Assembly (NCBI RefSeq): GCF_024305035.1 | Contig: NZ_JAMWZB010000004.1 | Span: forward strand, 62,001 to 126,000 | Direction: 5' to 3' | DNA from: Algoriphagus sp. | Lineage (GTDB): Bacteria > Bacteroidota > Bacteroidia > Cytophagales > Cyclobacteriaceae | DNA length: 64,000 nt | Shown: positions 9,016-18,545 of the stretch, piece by piece | Layout: the number at the start of each line of letters is the position of its first letter | How positions within the stretch are numbered: position 1 is the stretch's first letter | Program-made: the position numbers and the translations under genes | The notes under the pieces: generated by a model | What the model was told of the DNA's origin: nothing | Database searches by the model: none | The model's input: the letters and a program-made list of their open reading frames with translations, nothing else

Positions 9016-9885
9016 ATGGCTTCAGGATTATTTGCACTGTTGGATGATGTCGCCACGTTGATGGATGATGTGGCTACCATGACCAAAGTGGCAGCAAAGA
9101 AAACGGCTGGGATTTTAGGAGATGATTTGGCCGTGAATGCGGAAAAAGCCTCAGGTTTTTTACCAGATCGAGAACTTCCCGTACTTTGGGCGATCACCAA
9201 AGGATCGCTGATCAATAAGGTGATCATTTTGCCCATGGCCTTTTTGCTGAGCGCATTTTTGCCTGTTTCTGTTGATATTATTTTGGTAATTGGAGGATTG
9301 TATCTGGCTTATGAGGGGGCCGAGAAAATCATGGAATTGATCCTCCCTCATGAGAAAAAAGAGCGAGCACAATTACATCCGGAGTTGAGCAAAGAAGAGA
9401 TTTTAGCGCTGGAAAAAAAGAAGATCAAATCGGCGATTACCACGGATTTTATTCTCTCGGTCGAGATCATCATCATTACGCTGGGTACAGTCGTGGAGGA
9501 GCCGATTTTGACTCAGATACTTGTGGTGACCATGATCGCTTTAGTAGCTACTGTGGGTGTGTATGGTTTGGTGGCGTTGATCGTCCGGATGGATGAAATG
9601 GGCTTTAAGTTGATTTCATTCAATGAGGATAAAAGCAGCTTTACCAACAAAGCTGGTGTGGCCATGGTCAAAGGGCTTCCGTATGTGGTAAGAGTAATTG
9701 GATTTATCGGAACGATTGCGCTGTTTTTGGTTTCTGGCGGGATTTTCGTTCATAAAATTGAGTTCTTCCATCATCTTTTCCCTACTTGGCCTGGGATAGT
9801 AAGGGATTTTGTAATTGGGGTCGCTGTTGGGGTGATCATCTGGATTCCTATTCATTTTATTAAAAAGGCGTTTAAGAAAAAATAA
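9016..9885 (+). CDS. DUF808 family inner-membrane protein (YedI-like)
   Basis: This 289-residue protein has the DUF808 N-terminus MASGLFALLDDVATLMDDVA and KKTAGILGDDLAVNAE, then about six to seven transmembrane helices (residues 70-95, 140-160, 165-185, 215-240, 255-280). The length is usual for the family, which includes E. coli YedI and has no established biochemical role. It is followed 7 bases later by the ThuA-like gene, so both probably share a transcript. A TAATTTTG box at 8931-8938 could serve as the -7 element. Confidence 0.88.
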   Translation: MASGLFALLDDVATLMDDVATMTKVAAKKTAGILGDDLAVNAEKASGFLPDRELPVLWAITKGSLINKVIILPMAFLLSAFLPVSVDIILVIGGLYLAYEGAEKIMELILPHEKKERAQLHPELSKEEILALEKKKIKSAITTDFILSVEIIIITLGTVVEEPILTQILVVTMIALVATVGVYGLVALIVRMDEMGFKLISFNEDKSSFTNKAGVAMVKGLPYVVRVIGFIGTIALFLVSGGIFVHKIEFFHHLFPTWPGIVRDFVIGVAVGVIIWIPIHFIKKAFKKK

Positions 9886-9892
9886 ATAAGCT

Positions 9893-10897
9893 ATGGATTC
9901 TTCAATCAGGTTTTTACTCGTATTCCTTTGTGTTTCGGTGACTTCTTTAGTCTCCGGGCAACAATATTTACAATTTGAGGGAGATAAGGGACCGGGTTTG
10001 GGGAAACACATTGTCCTCGTCGCAGGAGATGATGAATATCGCTCAGAGGAATCCATGCCTATGCTGGGAAAAATTCTGGCCCATCGATTTGGGTTTAAAA
10101 CCACCGTACTTTTTCCAATTGACCCGGAGACAGGAGATGTGGTTCCCAATTACCAAACTAATATTCCGGGATTAGAAAACCTGGAAACAGCTGATTTGAT
10201 GATTATGCTGATCCGTTTTCGGGAATTACCCGATGAGCAGGCTCAGTATATTGACAATTTTCTGAAGTCCGGAAAACCAATCATTGGCCTGCGAACTTCC
10301 ACGCATGCTTTTGCCTATCAAAAAAATAAGAATTCTCCCTTTGCCAAATGGGACTGGATGAGTAAAACTGAAGGATGGGAACGGGGTTTTGGACAGCGGA
10401 TTTTTGGAGAAACTTGGGTGAATCATCATGGCGTCCACGGTAAAGAAGGAACACGGGCCTTGTTGGATGGTGTTCAGCAAATGAATGATCATCCGGTGCT
10501 TCGCGGAGTGAAGGATATTTGGGGGCCTTCGGATGTGTATGGGATTAAGAATTTGCCCTCAGATGCTCAAATTTTGATCTATGGTCAAAGCACGGATGGA
10601 ATGACTTCAGGTGCACCTTTGATGTGGGAAAAAGCCGTGATGCCGATTGCCTGGACTAAACCCTATCAGCTCGAGGGAGGAAAGCAGGGGATGGCCTTTG
10701 CTTCTACGATGGGCGCCTCATTGGATTTTGAAAGTGAAGACCTGCGTCGTTTGATCATTAATGCTTCATTCTGGCTTTTGAATCTTTCCGAATCGATAAC
10801 CGAAGAGATGAATGTAGATTATGTGGGCGATTATCAGCCAACCATGTTTGGCTTTGATAGTTTTAGAAAAGGAATGAGAGTGGAGGATTTCAACTAA
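9893..10897 (+). CDS. Secreted ThuA-like (trehalose utilisation) domain protein
   Basis: This is a 334-residue protein with an N-terminal signal peptide (cleavage near VSGQ). The ThuA/class I glutamine amidotransferase-like fold starts at KHIVLVAGDDEYRSEESMP and runs through LMIMLIRFRELP and GKPIIGLRTSTHAF to VMPIAWTKPY. ThuA-like domains take part in sugar catabolism in Rhizobium and occur with glycan-related genes in Planctomycetes and Bacteroidota; here the substrate is unknown. Similar carbohydrate-associated families lie near by (PhyH, Sde182-like, PVC-type cytochromes). It follows the DUF808 gene with a 7-base gap and converges on the NTF2-like gene. Confidence 0.85.
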   Translation: MDSSIRFLLVFLCVSVTSLVSGQQYLQFEGDKGPGLGKHIVLVAGDDEYRSEESMPMLGKILAHRFGFKTTVLFPIDPETGDVVPNYQTNIPGLENLETADLMIMLIRFRELPDEQAQYIDNFLKSGKPIIGLRTSTHAFAYQKNKNSPFAKWDWMSKTEGWERGFGQRIFGETWVNHHGVHGKEGTRALLDGVQQMNDHPVLRGVKDIWGPSDVYGIKNLPSDAQILIYGQSTDGMTSGAPLMWEKAVMPIAWTKPYQLEGGKQGMAFASTMGASLDFESEDLRRLIINASFWLLNLSESITEEMNVDYVGDYQPTMFGFDSFRKGMRVEDFN

Positions 10898-10950
10898 AGC
10901 TTACCTGTGAGTTGTTGATTTTTCTGGGAACAGTTAAGTAGTAAGAAAAT

Positions 10951-11385
10951 TTACTCCTTGGGTATCGCCATGGTATGGTTTGCCAGAAGTTTAAATTTTC
11001 CGTCGATTTTGGCATAGGTTCTCATAAAGTTGTAAGTGGTTGGACTAGGTCCACGATCCACGAGGGTGAAGCCTGTGACAATGGCGGTTTGTCCCAGCAT
11101 GATCACTTTTTGATCGCTTGATAGTCGATTCCGTGTAGTTTGCTTTTGTCCATTTTGAATTCTTTTGGCCTGATTGACTACTTCCTTTTTCCCGTCGATC
11201 AGGCTTGCATGGTCATGTACCCAAATGAAATCGTCGGCCAAAACATTCTCTAAAAATGAAACATCTGAGGTCAAGAGAGCCTTTTCCCAAGCTAAATCCA
11301 ATTCAAGCAATTTTTGAGCATCGGTTTGGGATAGGGCGGGGAAACTGAATATAAGAAGGATGGAAATTTGGACAAGATTTTTCAT
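10951..11385 (-). CDS. Secreted NTF2-like (DUF4440/SnoaL) protein
   Basis: This is a 144-residue protein with a signal peptide (cleavage near ALSQ). The cone-shaped NTF2 fold is suggested by ELDLAWEKALLTSDVSFLE, ADDFIWVHDHA and the later AIVTGFTLVDRG...MRTYAKIDGKFKLLANH strands. Such domains bind small hydrophobic ligands or act as enzymes on them; no catalytic set can be assigned. It is monocistronic, convergent with the ThuA gene and divergent from the PEP synthase gene. Confidence 0.8.
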   Translation of the reverse strand: MKNLVQISILLIFSFPALSQTDAQKLLELDLAWEKALLTSDVSFLENVLADDFIWVHDHASLIDGKKEVVNQAKRIQNGQKQTTRNRLSSDQKVIMLGQTAIVTGFTLVDRGPSPTTYNFMRTYAKIDGKFKLLANHTMAIPKE

Positions 11386-11565
11386 AGAACTGGATTTAGA
11401 GACAATTAAGGTAAAGAAATATGTGGGCTTTTAAATCTTTATCCATCTGGTTTTGGATAAGTGGTGCAGTTTAAAAAGCTGATAAAAATCAATCCTATAG
11501 CAAGAATTTGAACAGCTTAATCTAGGACTTAAGGCGTAAATTGATTGGGTTATAAGATCACAATC

Positions 11566-13935
11566 ATGGAAAATTTTATTCTTCCTTTTCAATCCATAGG
11601 AATTGGAGATGTTTCTCAAGTAGGAGGGAAAAACGCCTCTCTGGGTGAAATGTATCAGAAATTAACCCCACTTGGAATTGCAATTCCCAATGGTTTTGCA
11701 GTGAGCGCAGATGCCTATCGTTTTTTTATTATTGAAAATGACCTTGGGGTAGGAATTCAGGAGGAATTAGCACAGCTAGATTTGGAAGAGTTCTCAAACC
11801 TAAAGCAAGTTTCCACGATCATCAAAAAAATGATTTTGCAAGGGAATATGCCCGAACGGTTGGCAAATCAAATTGTGGAATATTATCATGATCTATCGAC
11901 TCAGGAGGGGAGAGAAATTGAGGTAGCCGTCAGAAGTAGCGCTACTGCAGAGGACCTCCCAGGAGCGAGTTTTGCGGGGTTACATGATTCTTTTCTCAAT
12001 ATCAAGGGCGAGGATGCGTTGATCGAAAAAGTCAGATTCTGTTTTGCATCCCTGTATAATGCTCGGGCAATAAAGTATAGGCATGACAAAGGTTTTGATA
12101 AGCATGATATTGCACTTTCTGTCGGGATTCAGTTGATGGTAAGAGCTGACTTGGCATGCAGTGGGGTAACTTTTTCCATTGACCCTGCATCGGGTTTTGA
12201 AAATGTGGTATTGACAACTGGCTGTTGGGGATTGGGAGAAAATATCGTTCAAGGTGCGGTGATTCCGGATGAGTTTTTAGTATTTAAGCGAAGTTTAGGA
12301 AAAGGGAAAAGAGCGATCCTTTCCAAAAAATTAGGTTCAAAGGCTAAAACGATGGTTTATTCCAAAAAAGGTGGCGTAGTCAATTTGGATACGAGTATCG
12401 AAAAGCAAAGAGCTTGGGTACTACCTGATGAGGAAGTCGAGCTTTTGGCTAAATGGGCTGTGCAGATTGAAGAGCACTATGGGGTGCCTATGGATATTGA
12501 ATGGGCCAAGGATGGGGTTTCTGGTCAATTATTTATTGTGCAGGCAAGACCTGAGACGGTTCATGCCGACAAGGATCGATTCTCTTTGAAGGAGTTTAAG
12601 CTTTTGGAGAAAGGAGAGCTCTTGACTACTGGGTTTGCGATCGGAAATGGGATTAGCTCCGGAAAAATTAAAATCCTGAATTCCCCAACAGAAGCCGATC
12701 AATTGAAGGAAGGTGAAATTCTTTTAACAGAAATCACCAATCCCGATTGGGATCCCATTATGAAAAAGGCGGCAGCCATCATTACATCCAAAGGAGGCCG
12801 TACCAGTCATGCGGCTATTGTAGCCCGGGAGATGGGCGCCTTGGCAATAGTCGGCGCAGAGGATGCATTGCAAATACTGAAGGATGGAGATTATGTCACC
12901 ATTGATACATCGGTTGGGAATACGGGGAGGGTTTATCAGGGGGAATTGAAATGGAAAGTTACCGAGCATAATTTCAAAGGAATTACTCTACCTAAAACAA
13001 AGCCCATGTTCATAGTAGCTGACCCAGATAAAGCTTTTAATCTTTCTTTTTTTCCCAATCAAGGGGTAGGACTCCTTCGAATGGAGTTTGTGATTACCAA
13101 GAATATTGGGATTCATCCCATGGCCTTGGTTCATTATGATCAATTGGAAAATGAAGAGGAAAAAAAACAAATCGATGCACTTTGTTTAGCTTATCGGGAT
13201 AAAAGGGAATATTTCATTGAGAAGCTGACTCATGCTGTGGCGACTATAGCTGCCGCATTTTATCCCAAAGATGTGATTTTGAGAATGAGTGATTTCAAAA
13301 CCAATGAATATTCCAATCTATTGGGGGGGAAACAATTTGAGCTGGCAGAAGAAAATCCCATGCTGGGATTTAGAGGAGCTTCTCGCTATGGACACGAGCG
13401 ATATCGGGAAGGCTTCAGGCTAGAATGTACGGCCGTAAAGCGAGTAAGGGAAGATATGGGGTTGGATAATTTAAAAGTCATGATTCCTTTTTGCCGGACG
13501 CCTGAAGAAGGGCGGGGTGTGATCAAGTTGATGAAAGAATTTGGCCTAAAGCAAGGAGAAAAAGGCTTAGAAATTTATGTCATGGCTGAGATTCCTTCAA
13601 ATGTGGTTTTAGCCGAAGAGTTTGCAGATATTTTTGATGGATTTTCGATTGGTTCTAATGATTTGACGCAGTTGACTCTTGGTGTAGATAGAGATTCAGA
13701 AGTATTAAGTGATCTTTTTGACGAAAATAATCCTGCTGTAAAATGGATGATTGCTGAGGTAATTCGAAAAGTCAAATCCAAGGGAAAAAAAATTGGGCTT
13801 TGCGGTCAAGCACCAAGTGATACCCCTGATTTTGCAGAATTCTTGATTGCACAAAGAATTGACAGTATTTCATTCAATCCGGATGCCTTAATCAAAGGAA
13901 TTGAGAATATGATTAAAGCCGAAAAGCGAAAATAA
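11566..13935 (+). CDS. ppsA: Phosphoenolpyruvate synthase
   Basis: This 789-residue enzyme converts pyruvate, ATP and water to PEP, AMP and phosphate, feeding gluconeogenesis. The N-terminal ATP-grasp domain begins GDVSQVGGKNASLGEM and includes VRSSATAEDLPGASFAG. The central swivelling domain has the phospho-accepting His415 in GGRTSHAAIVARE. The C-terminal TIM barrel has GSNDLTQLTLGVDRD and the catalytic Cys746 in GLCGQAPSD. Length and domain order are complete. I chose the ATG at 11566 over an in-frame TTG seven codons upstream, because MENFILPFQSIG is the usual start. No neighbour is functionally linked. Confidence 0.95.
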   Translation: MENFILPFQSIGIGDVSQVGGKNASLGEMYQKLTPLGIAIPNGFAVSADAYRFFIIENDLGVGIQEELAQLDLEEFSNLKQVSTIIKKMILQGNMPERLANQIVEYYHDLSTQEGREIEVAVRSSATAEDLPGASFAGLHDSFLNIKGEDALIEKVRFCFASLYNARAIKYRHDKGFDKHDIALSVGIQLMVRADLACSGVTFSIDPASGFENVVLTTGCWGLGENIVQGAVIPDEFLVFKRSLGKGKRAILSKKLGSKAKTMVYSKKGGVVNLDTSIEKQRAWVLPDEEVELLAKWAVQIEEHYGVPMDIEWAKDGVSGQLFIVQARPETVHADKDRFSLKEFKLLEKGELLTTGFAIGNGISSGKIKILNSPTEADQLKEGEILLTEITNPDWDPIMKKAAAIITSKGGRTSHAAIVAREMGALAIVGAEDALQILKDGDYVTIDTSVGNTGRVYQGELKWKVTEHNFKGITLPKTKPMFIVADPDKAFNLSFFPNQGVGLLRMEFVITKNIGIHPMALVHYDQLENEEEKKQIDALCLAYRDKREYFIEKLTHAVATIAAAFYPKDVILRMSDFKTNEYSNLLGGKQFELAEENPMLGFRGASRYGHERYREGFRLECTAVKRVREDMGLDNLKVMIPFCRTPEEGRGVIKLMKEFGLKQGEKGLEIYVMAEIPSNVVLAEEFADIFDGFSIGSNDLTQLTLGVDRDSEVLSDLFDENNPAVKWMIAEVIRKVKSKGKKIGLCGQAPSDTPDFAEFLIAQRIDSISFNPDALIKGIENMIKAEKRK

Positions 13936-14179
13936 ATGGCAATTTTTTTTCAAGTTTATCCCAAATCTCCAAGAAAGTTGTTGTTACCTAAAATGTCGAA
14001 TTTTAACCTCGATTTTATGTTTTTTATTTACTTTTTGAGTGGTAATCAATTCATTTTTAATTACTTAATTTTCTAATAATTCATTGTACAATTTAAAGAA
14101 TCTTTCGTTGTCGCTTAACTAAAGTGCTTTCTGGTGGTTTACTTTTTATCCAAACTATTATTTACTAAACATCAAAGCC

Positions 14180-15514
14180 ATGAAAAAATCAACATTTCTT
14201 TTTTGGAAAACACCAGCTTTGCTTGCCACATTAGGTATGGGACTGGTATTTTCATCTTGCCAAGACGATACCGATCCTCCGATGGTTCCTGAACAGGAAA
14301 CTGTGGTGGATATCGCAGCAAATAGTCCAGACTTTACGACATTGACTGCAGCAGTAAATGAAGCCGGGTTGACCGAAACACTTTCTCAATCTGGACCCTT
14401 TACTGTGTTTGCTCCCACAGATGGAGCGTTTACGGATTTTCTTGCTGCCAATAATTTGTCAGCAGAAGAGCTTTTGGCCAATCCTGATCTTGCCAGTATT
14501 TTGACTTACCATGTAATTGGCGGTTCGGTAACTGCAGATCAAGTCAGTCCGGGAGCTGTAAGTCCTCTAAATGATATCCCCTTTTATGTAAGTGAAGATC
14601 CGGACGGGAATCTTTGGATCAATGGAAATGCCCAGATCATTGAGACTGATATCATGGCAGACAATGGCATCATCCACGTTTTGGATTATGTGATTACGCC
14701 TCCAACTCAAAATATTGCTGAGATAGCAATCGAATCTACGGAAGCTACCGAGCCTGAATTTACCCAGCTTGTAGCTGCTTTGCTTCGAGCGGATTTAGCG
14801 GGCAGTGTCAGTGGAGATATGATGGATGATTTGACTGTATTTGCTCCAACTGATGCCGCATTTGAGGACTTGTATGCTGCATTGGGAGTGAATGGAGTCG
14901 AGGAAATTCCAATAGAAACGTTAACGGATGTTTTACTTTACCATGTAGTGCCTGCAAGGGCGTTTTCTCAAGATTTAAGAGATGGCGCAAGCCTGCCTAC
15001 TTTGCTTGAAGGGCAGGAGTTGACCGTAAACCTAGCCGATTTGGAAATTAATGAAAGTGGACTGATTGCGGAAGCTTTGAATATTCACGCCACTAATGGG
15101 GTAATTCACGCGATCGATCAAGTGCTTTTGCCACCAAATGATGATTCCTCAGCCCGAATTACTTTGGCAAATGTGGGCGCCTCAGCCTATGTGATCGAAT
15201 CAATCGATGGAGATGGAGCTACAGGGGAGCTTGATGCTGAAAATACCGGCATCGAATTGACTGAGGGCTTGCGATACACTTTCGTGAATAACGGAGGGGC
15301 AAATCATCCGCTTGATTTCAGAAATGCTGACGGAGATATTTTGTTAGCAGAGGATGGTACTGAAGGTACGTTTGAAGAGGATGAGAATGTGAACTTTGTT
15401 GTGGATGGTTCCTCGATTAGTTTTACCTTAACTGCCGAACTTGCTGCGGTTATTGCAACTTACAACTGTACCGTACACTCGGCTATGGAGGGGGCGATTA
15501 CGCTTGCCGACTAA
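14180..15514 (+). CDS. Lipoprotein with two FAS1 (fasciclin) domains and a C-terminal cupredoxin
   Basis: This is a 444-residue lipoprotein (lipobox FSSC, Cys27). FAS1 domain 1 covers about residues 43-175, with FTVFAPTDGAF and ILTYHVIGG. FAS1 domain 2 covers about 180-320, with LTVFAPTDAAF and VLLYHVVPA. The remaining 120 residues form a cupredoxin-like domain with candidate type-1 copper ligands His376 (NHPLDF), Cys430, His433 and Met436 in YNCTVHSAM. The C-x2-H-x2-M spacing matches amicyanin. FAS1 domains mediate adhesion; the copper domain suggests an added redox role, which is inference. The gene ends at a clear terminator. Confidence 0.88.
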   Translation: MKKSTFLFWKTPALLATLGMGLVFSSCQDDTDPPMVPEQETVVDIAANSPDFTTLTAAVNEAGLTETLSQSGPFTVFAPTDGAFTDFLAANNLSAEELLANPDLASILTYHVIGGSVTADQVSPGAVSPLNDIPFYVSEDPDGNLWINGNAQIIETDIMADNGIIHVLDYVITPPTQNIAEIAIESTEATEPEFTQLVAALLRADLAGSVSGDMMDDLTVFAPTDAAFEDLYAALGVNGVEEIPIETLTDVLLYHVVPARAFSQDLRDGASLPTLLEGQELTVNLADLEINESGLIAEALNIHATNGVIHAIDQVLLPPNDDSSARITLANVGASAYVIESIDGDGATGELDAENTGIELTEGLRYTFVNNGGANHPLDFRNADGDILLAEDGTEGTFEEDENVNFVVDGSSISFTLTAELAAVIATYNCTVHSAMEGAITLAD

Positions 15515-15540
15515 ATTGTTAATAGGTTAGTTTGAAAATT

Positions 15541-15575
15541 CGGCTATTTCTATAAAGGAGTAGCCGTATTTTTTT
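15541..15575 (+). terminator. Rho-independent terminator after the FAS1 gene
   Basis: CGGCTA (15541-15546) pairs with TAGCCG (15561-15566) and is followed by TATTTTTTT. Confidence 0.7.
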
Positions 15576-15672
15576 GGTCAGAAATGGATCTCATCAGGGC
15601 GATCCAATTTGGCCAAAAAGTAAGTTTTTCGCATTTTTTCTCCGTATTTTTAAGACTAGTCCAAAAAACCCC

Positions 15673-17211
15673 ATGAACGTATTCACCCAATCCCCAGCTT
15701 TTGGCTGGATTCTGATTTTTATTTTCTTTTCTTGCCATCCCTCCGTGGAAGAAATCCGATCAGACGAAATTGGCTCCTCCAAAAGAATTCGGACCATAGT
15801 CACTACCGATGGGGAGATCGATGATGTGGATTCATTTATCCGGATGTTGCTCTATGCCAATGAGTTCAGAATTGAAGGATTGATTTATTCTAGTAGTATG
15901 TGGCACTACAAAGGAGATGGGAAAGGAACTCCATTTACTTCGGAAATGGACATGACCAAAAATATGTATGGTGAGCAAACTGAACTCAGATGGCCAGGGA
16001 CAGGTTGGATGTCCCCCCTTTTGGATGCATATGAAGAAGTTTTTCCAAAATTAAGTCAGCATGCCGAAGGTTTTCCCACCGCGGACGAACTTCGATCCGT
16101 AGTCAAAGTGGGGAATATTGATTTCGAGGGAGAAATGGAAAAAGATACCGAGGGATCCGACTTTATCAAAGCCAAACTGTTGGATGATGAAATGGAGCCG
16201 ATTTATCTTCAGGTTTGGGGAGGCACCAACACGATCGCCCGCGCTTTAAAGTCCATCGAGGATGAATATAAAGCCACAGATCAATGGGAACAGGTTTATC
16301 AAAAGGTCATTGATAAAGCAATTATTTACGCCATTCTCGACCAAGATGCCACTTATCGGAATTACATCGAGCCCAACTGGCCGGATGTCAAAATCTATTA
16401 CAATAGCAATCAGTTTTGGTGCTTTGCCTATCCTTGGAAACAGGCAGTTCCTCAGCCTCAGCAATACCTCTTTGAAGGGGATTTTATGGGAAATGAAATC
16501 ATCAATAATCACGGACCGCTTTTGAAGCAATATTACAGCTATGGGGATGGGCAAAAGCAGGAAGGGGATGATGAGCATATTCACGGAGACCCTACCCAAT
16601 TAGCGGATGCTCAATGGGGAACTTTTGAGATTTATGATTTTATCTCCGAGGGTGATTCCCCGGCTTTTTTCCATCTGATAGATGTGGGTTTGAATAATTT
16701 GGAAAATCCTCAATGGGGAGGCTGGGGAGGTAGATTGGTACAGTCTGAGGAGCGACCCAATCGCTGGGAAGATGGTGAAAATGTCCGGGATTTTAATCCA
16801 TTCACCCAAGAATTGGATCCTACCTATCCTCAAATTCGCTGGGTGGAGGCGATTCAGCAGGACTTTGCAGCTCGTGCGGATTGGTGTGTGATGGAACTTG
16901 AGGAAGCGAATCACCCTCCGGTAGTGAAAGCGATAGGTCCTCAGCGGTTAACGGTCAAAGCTGGGGAAAGCATCAACCTCAAAGTGGAAGCAAGTGACCC
17001 GGATAAAGATGAATTGGAAATTAAATTTTGGGTTTATCAGGAAGTAGGAACCTATACCGAAGATGTAAAAATTACTGTCAATCAAAACTCAGCGATGGTT
17101 CAATTGCCCGAAAGTGGAACCGGAGAGCTTCATGTCATTGCCCAAGTACGGGATCAGGCAGAACATCCGATGACAAGGTATGTGAGATTTGTGGTGGAGA
17201 TTGGATCCTAG
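15673..17211 (+). CDS. Sde182-type nucleoside-hydrolase-like lipoprotein (DUF1593)
   Basis: This 512-residue lipoprotein (lipobox FFSC, Cys21) has a nucleoside-hydrolase-like N-terminal domain beginning TIVTTDGEIDDVDSFIRML, where DGEIDD matches the family's calcium-binding DxxxDD. It continues through LQVWGGTNTIARALKSI and GWGGRLVQSEERPNRW. The last ~95 residues, from VKAIGPQRLTVKAGESINL, form an Ig-like domain. This is the arrangement of Sde182 from Saccharophagus, a carbohydrate-associated protein of unproven activity. The frame is open 33 codons upstream, but the ATG at 15673 places the lipobox correctly. It is monocistronic. Confidence 0.85.
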   Translation: MNVFTQSPAFGWILIFIFFSCHPSVEEIRSDEIGSSKRIRTIVTTDGEIDDVDSFIRMLLYANEFRIEGLIYSSSMWHYKGDGKGTPFTSEMDMTKNMYGEQTELRWPGTGWMSPLLDAYEEVFPKLSQHAEGFPTADELRSVVKVGNIDFEGEMEKDTEGSDFIKAKLLDDEMEPIYLQVWGGTNTIARALKSIEDEYKATDQWEQVYQKVIDKAIIYAILDQDATYRNYIEPNWPDVKIYYNSNQFWCFAYPWKQAVPQPQQYLFEGDFMGNEIINNHGPLLKQYYSYGDGQKQEGDDEHIHGDPTQLADAQWGTFEIYDFISEGDSPAFFHLIDVGLNNLENPQWGGWGGRLVQSEERPNRWEDGENVRDFNPFTQELDPTYPQIRWVEAIQQDFAARADWCVMELEEANHPPVVKAIGPQRLTVKAGESINLKVEASDPDKDELEIKFWVYQEVGTYTEDVKITVNQNSAMVQLPESGTGELHVIAQVRDQAEHPMTRYVRFVVEIGS

Positions 17212-17213
17212 TA

Positions 17214-17262
17214 TGAAAAGGTATCCCATTTCATGGGGAGGAATGTGGTCTTAACCTTTTCA
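17214..17262 (+). terminator. Nested inverted repeat after the Sde182-like gene
   Basis: TGAAAAGGT (17214-17222) and ACCTTTTCA (17254-17262) are perfect complements that enclose a second small hairpin, CCCAT (17225-17229) / ATGGG (17233-17237). The position right after the stop codon suggests a transcript-end structure, but no T-run follows. Confidence 0.4.
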
Positions 17263-17587
17263 ATGCCATGTCAACTAAATCAAGGAAATTTTACCTGTTC
17301 ATTTCAAAAAAGCTGTAATCTGATAATTCATATTCATCGATTTTAGTACATAGCCTACTTGCGATATTTTTTTCTTTGATGTTAATTGTTGGAAGCATTG
17401 GAATTGGCGATCAAAAATAAATACCTCCAAAGTAATCCCAATTTTGACCAAATGATTGGAGAGTATGCTAGGATAAAGAGGATCAACGGTCACAAGAAAA
17501 ATCAGGTAGATGTCTGCTGGATATTCTTCTACTAACCAGTGATCAATTAACGTCTGGTTTTTTAAGTTTTTATATCATAGCGCGTAA

Positions 17588-17607
17588 AGCCTACAAATCT
17601 TTAGGCT
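17588..17607 (-). repeat. IS200/IS605-type subterminal hairpin
   Basis: AGCCTA (17588-17593) and TAGGCT (17602-17607) form a 6-bp stem with an 8-base loop, located 16 bases beyond the tnpA stop on its 3' side. IS200/IS605 elements carry such imperfect palindromes near their ends, where TnpA binds. The matching other-end hairpin was not found. Confidence 0.45.
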
Positions 17608-17622
17608 GTGGGATGTAAGCGA

Positions 17623-18000
17623 CTAACCTTGAGTGAGGATATACTGGCCAATAGTTTCTGGTGAAGCCTCGCCAATAGAGCAAACGAAATACCTATCTGA
17701 CCAAAAAATACGTTCTTTCCAAAAATGTTTAACTAAGAATGTCTTGTAAGATGAACGCCAAATGTGATCGGTAGATTCTTGTTTAAACTTGCCGACACTA
17801 GAAGTAATTGAACTATGTGGAATAGAATAAATAAGGAAGTGAATAGGGTCTAAATCTGATTCAAATACCTCTAGTTCAAAATTTGAATGAGAAGTAAGGT
17901 TTAAGAGAATAGAACGCATATCGTCTATTACCTGACCGACAAGTCACTTTTTACGGTACTTGCAAACGAAAATGAGATGGCACTTTAGGTAATGCTTTGA
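17623..18000 (-). pseudogene. IS200/IS605 family TnpA transposase, degenerate
   Basis: The translation gives YLKCHLIFVCKYRKK, then an in-frame TGA (17946-17944), then LVGQVIDD and a further 98 residues ending SPETIGQYILTQG. HFWKERIFWSDRYFVCSIG and the C-terminal tyrosine helix are characteristic of IS200-like TnpA (Y1 HUH transposase). Two lesions are visible: the TGA, and a change in the HUH motif, where the first His of the expected HIH is Pro (DPIHFL). The first codons are also missing, because no in-frame start precedes YLKCHL. The element is very probably dead unless a related TnpA acts on it in trans. Confidence 0.75.
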
Positions 18001-18188
18001 ACAATATGGAGAAATGTACTCTGATTTTTTTTTTAGACCTTATGGAGCCAGTTTTTGTGAAATTATCAAGAACACCAAGCCCCGCTCTGCGGTACTCGAT
18101 CCAAGTCACAGCCTCTTGTCAGCATCCATTTGAATACACCCGAGGCAAGAAGAATCGTCACTTCGGTTCGAAAGGCAACAAAGCTTAT

Positions 18189-18545
18189 TTATGAGAGGAG
18201 TTTGGGCATCTCCCTGCTGCAAAGATGCACAAGATTGATTTTGAGAAAAACCCCGATCATCAAGTAAAAGAGGTAGGCCTTGTGGTACGCAATGAACAGA
18301 ACAATGGAAAGTACTCCGCTGTAATACCAGGTGTTTTGCTCACGCAAGGTTAAAAGGTTGAGGTCATCAAAAAGATTTTGGGATACCACCGGACTAAACA
18401 GGCTGTAAACAAAGGAAAACTACATGACATCGGCATTAATGCAAAGCCCAATAAAAATGGACCAGATATCCACGGTGATTAGCATCAGCGAAGGCTGACT
18501 GCCCCACTTTTCTTTTCCTTGAGCTTTGAGCGTACTCCTAGATGT
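18189..18545 (-). pseudogene. Probable decayed coding remnant (strand uncertain)
   Basis: On the minus strand one frame reads continuously from about 18545 to a stop at 18189 except for a single TAG at 18422-18420. The product would be hydrophobic (LMLITVDIWSIFIG..., then SGVLSIVLFIAYHKAYLFYL). On the plus strand the opposite frame from an ATG at 18226 is also long, with one TAA. It may be a disrupted gene next to the dead transposon, but I cannot tell which strand once coded, and no family is recognised. Confidence 0.3.

Noticed and set aside
17299-17493. 64-codon minus frame between the Sde182-like gene and the dead transposon
   Set aside because: No recognisable family, no RBS and lies in a decayed region.
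17997-18194. 65-codon plus frame across the transposon edge (MNNMEKCTLIF...)
   Set aside because: Overlaps the minus-strand tnpA remnant and has no recognisable domain; probably chance.
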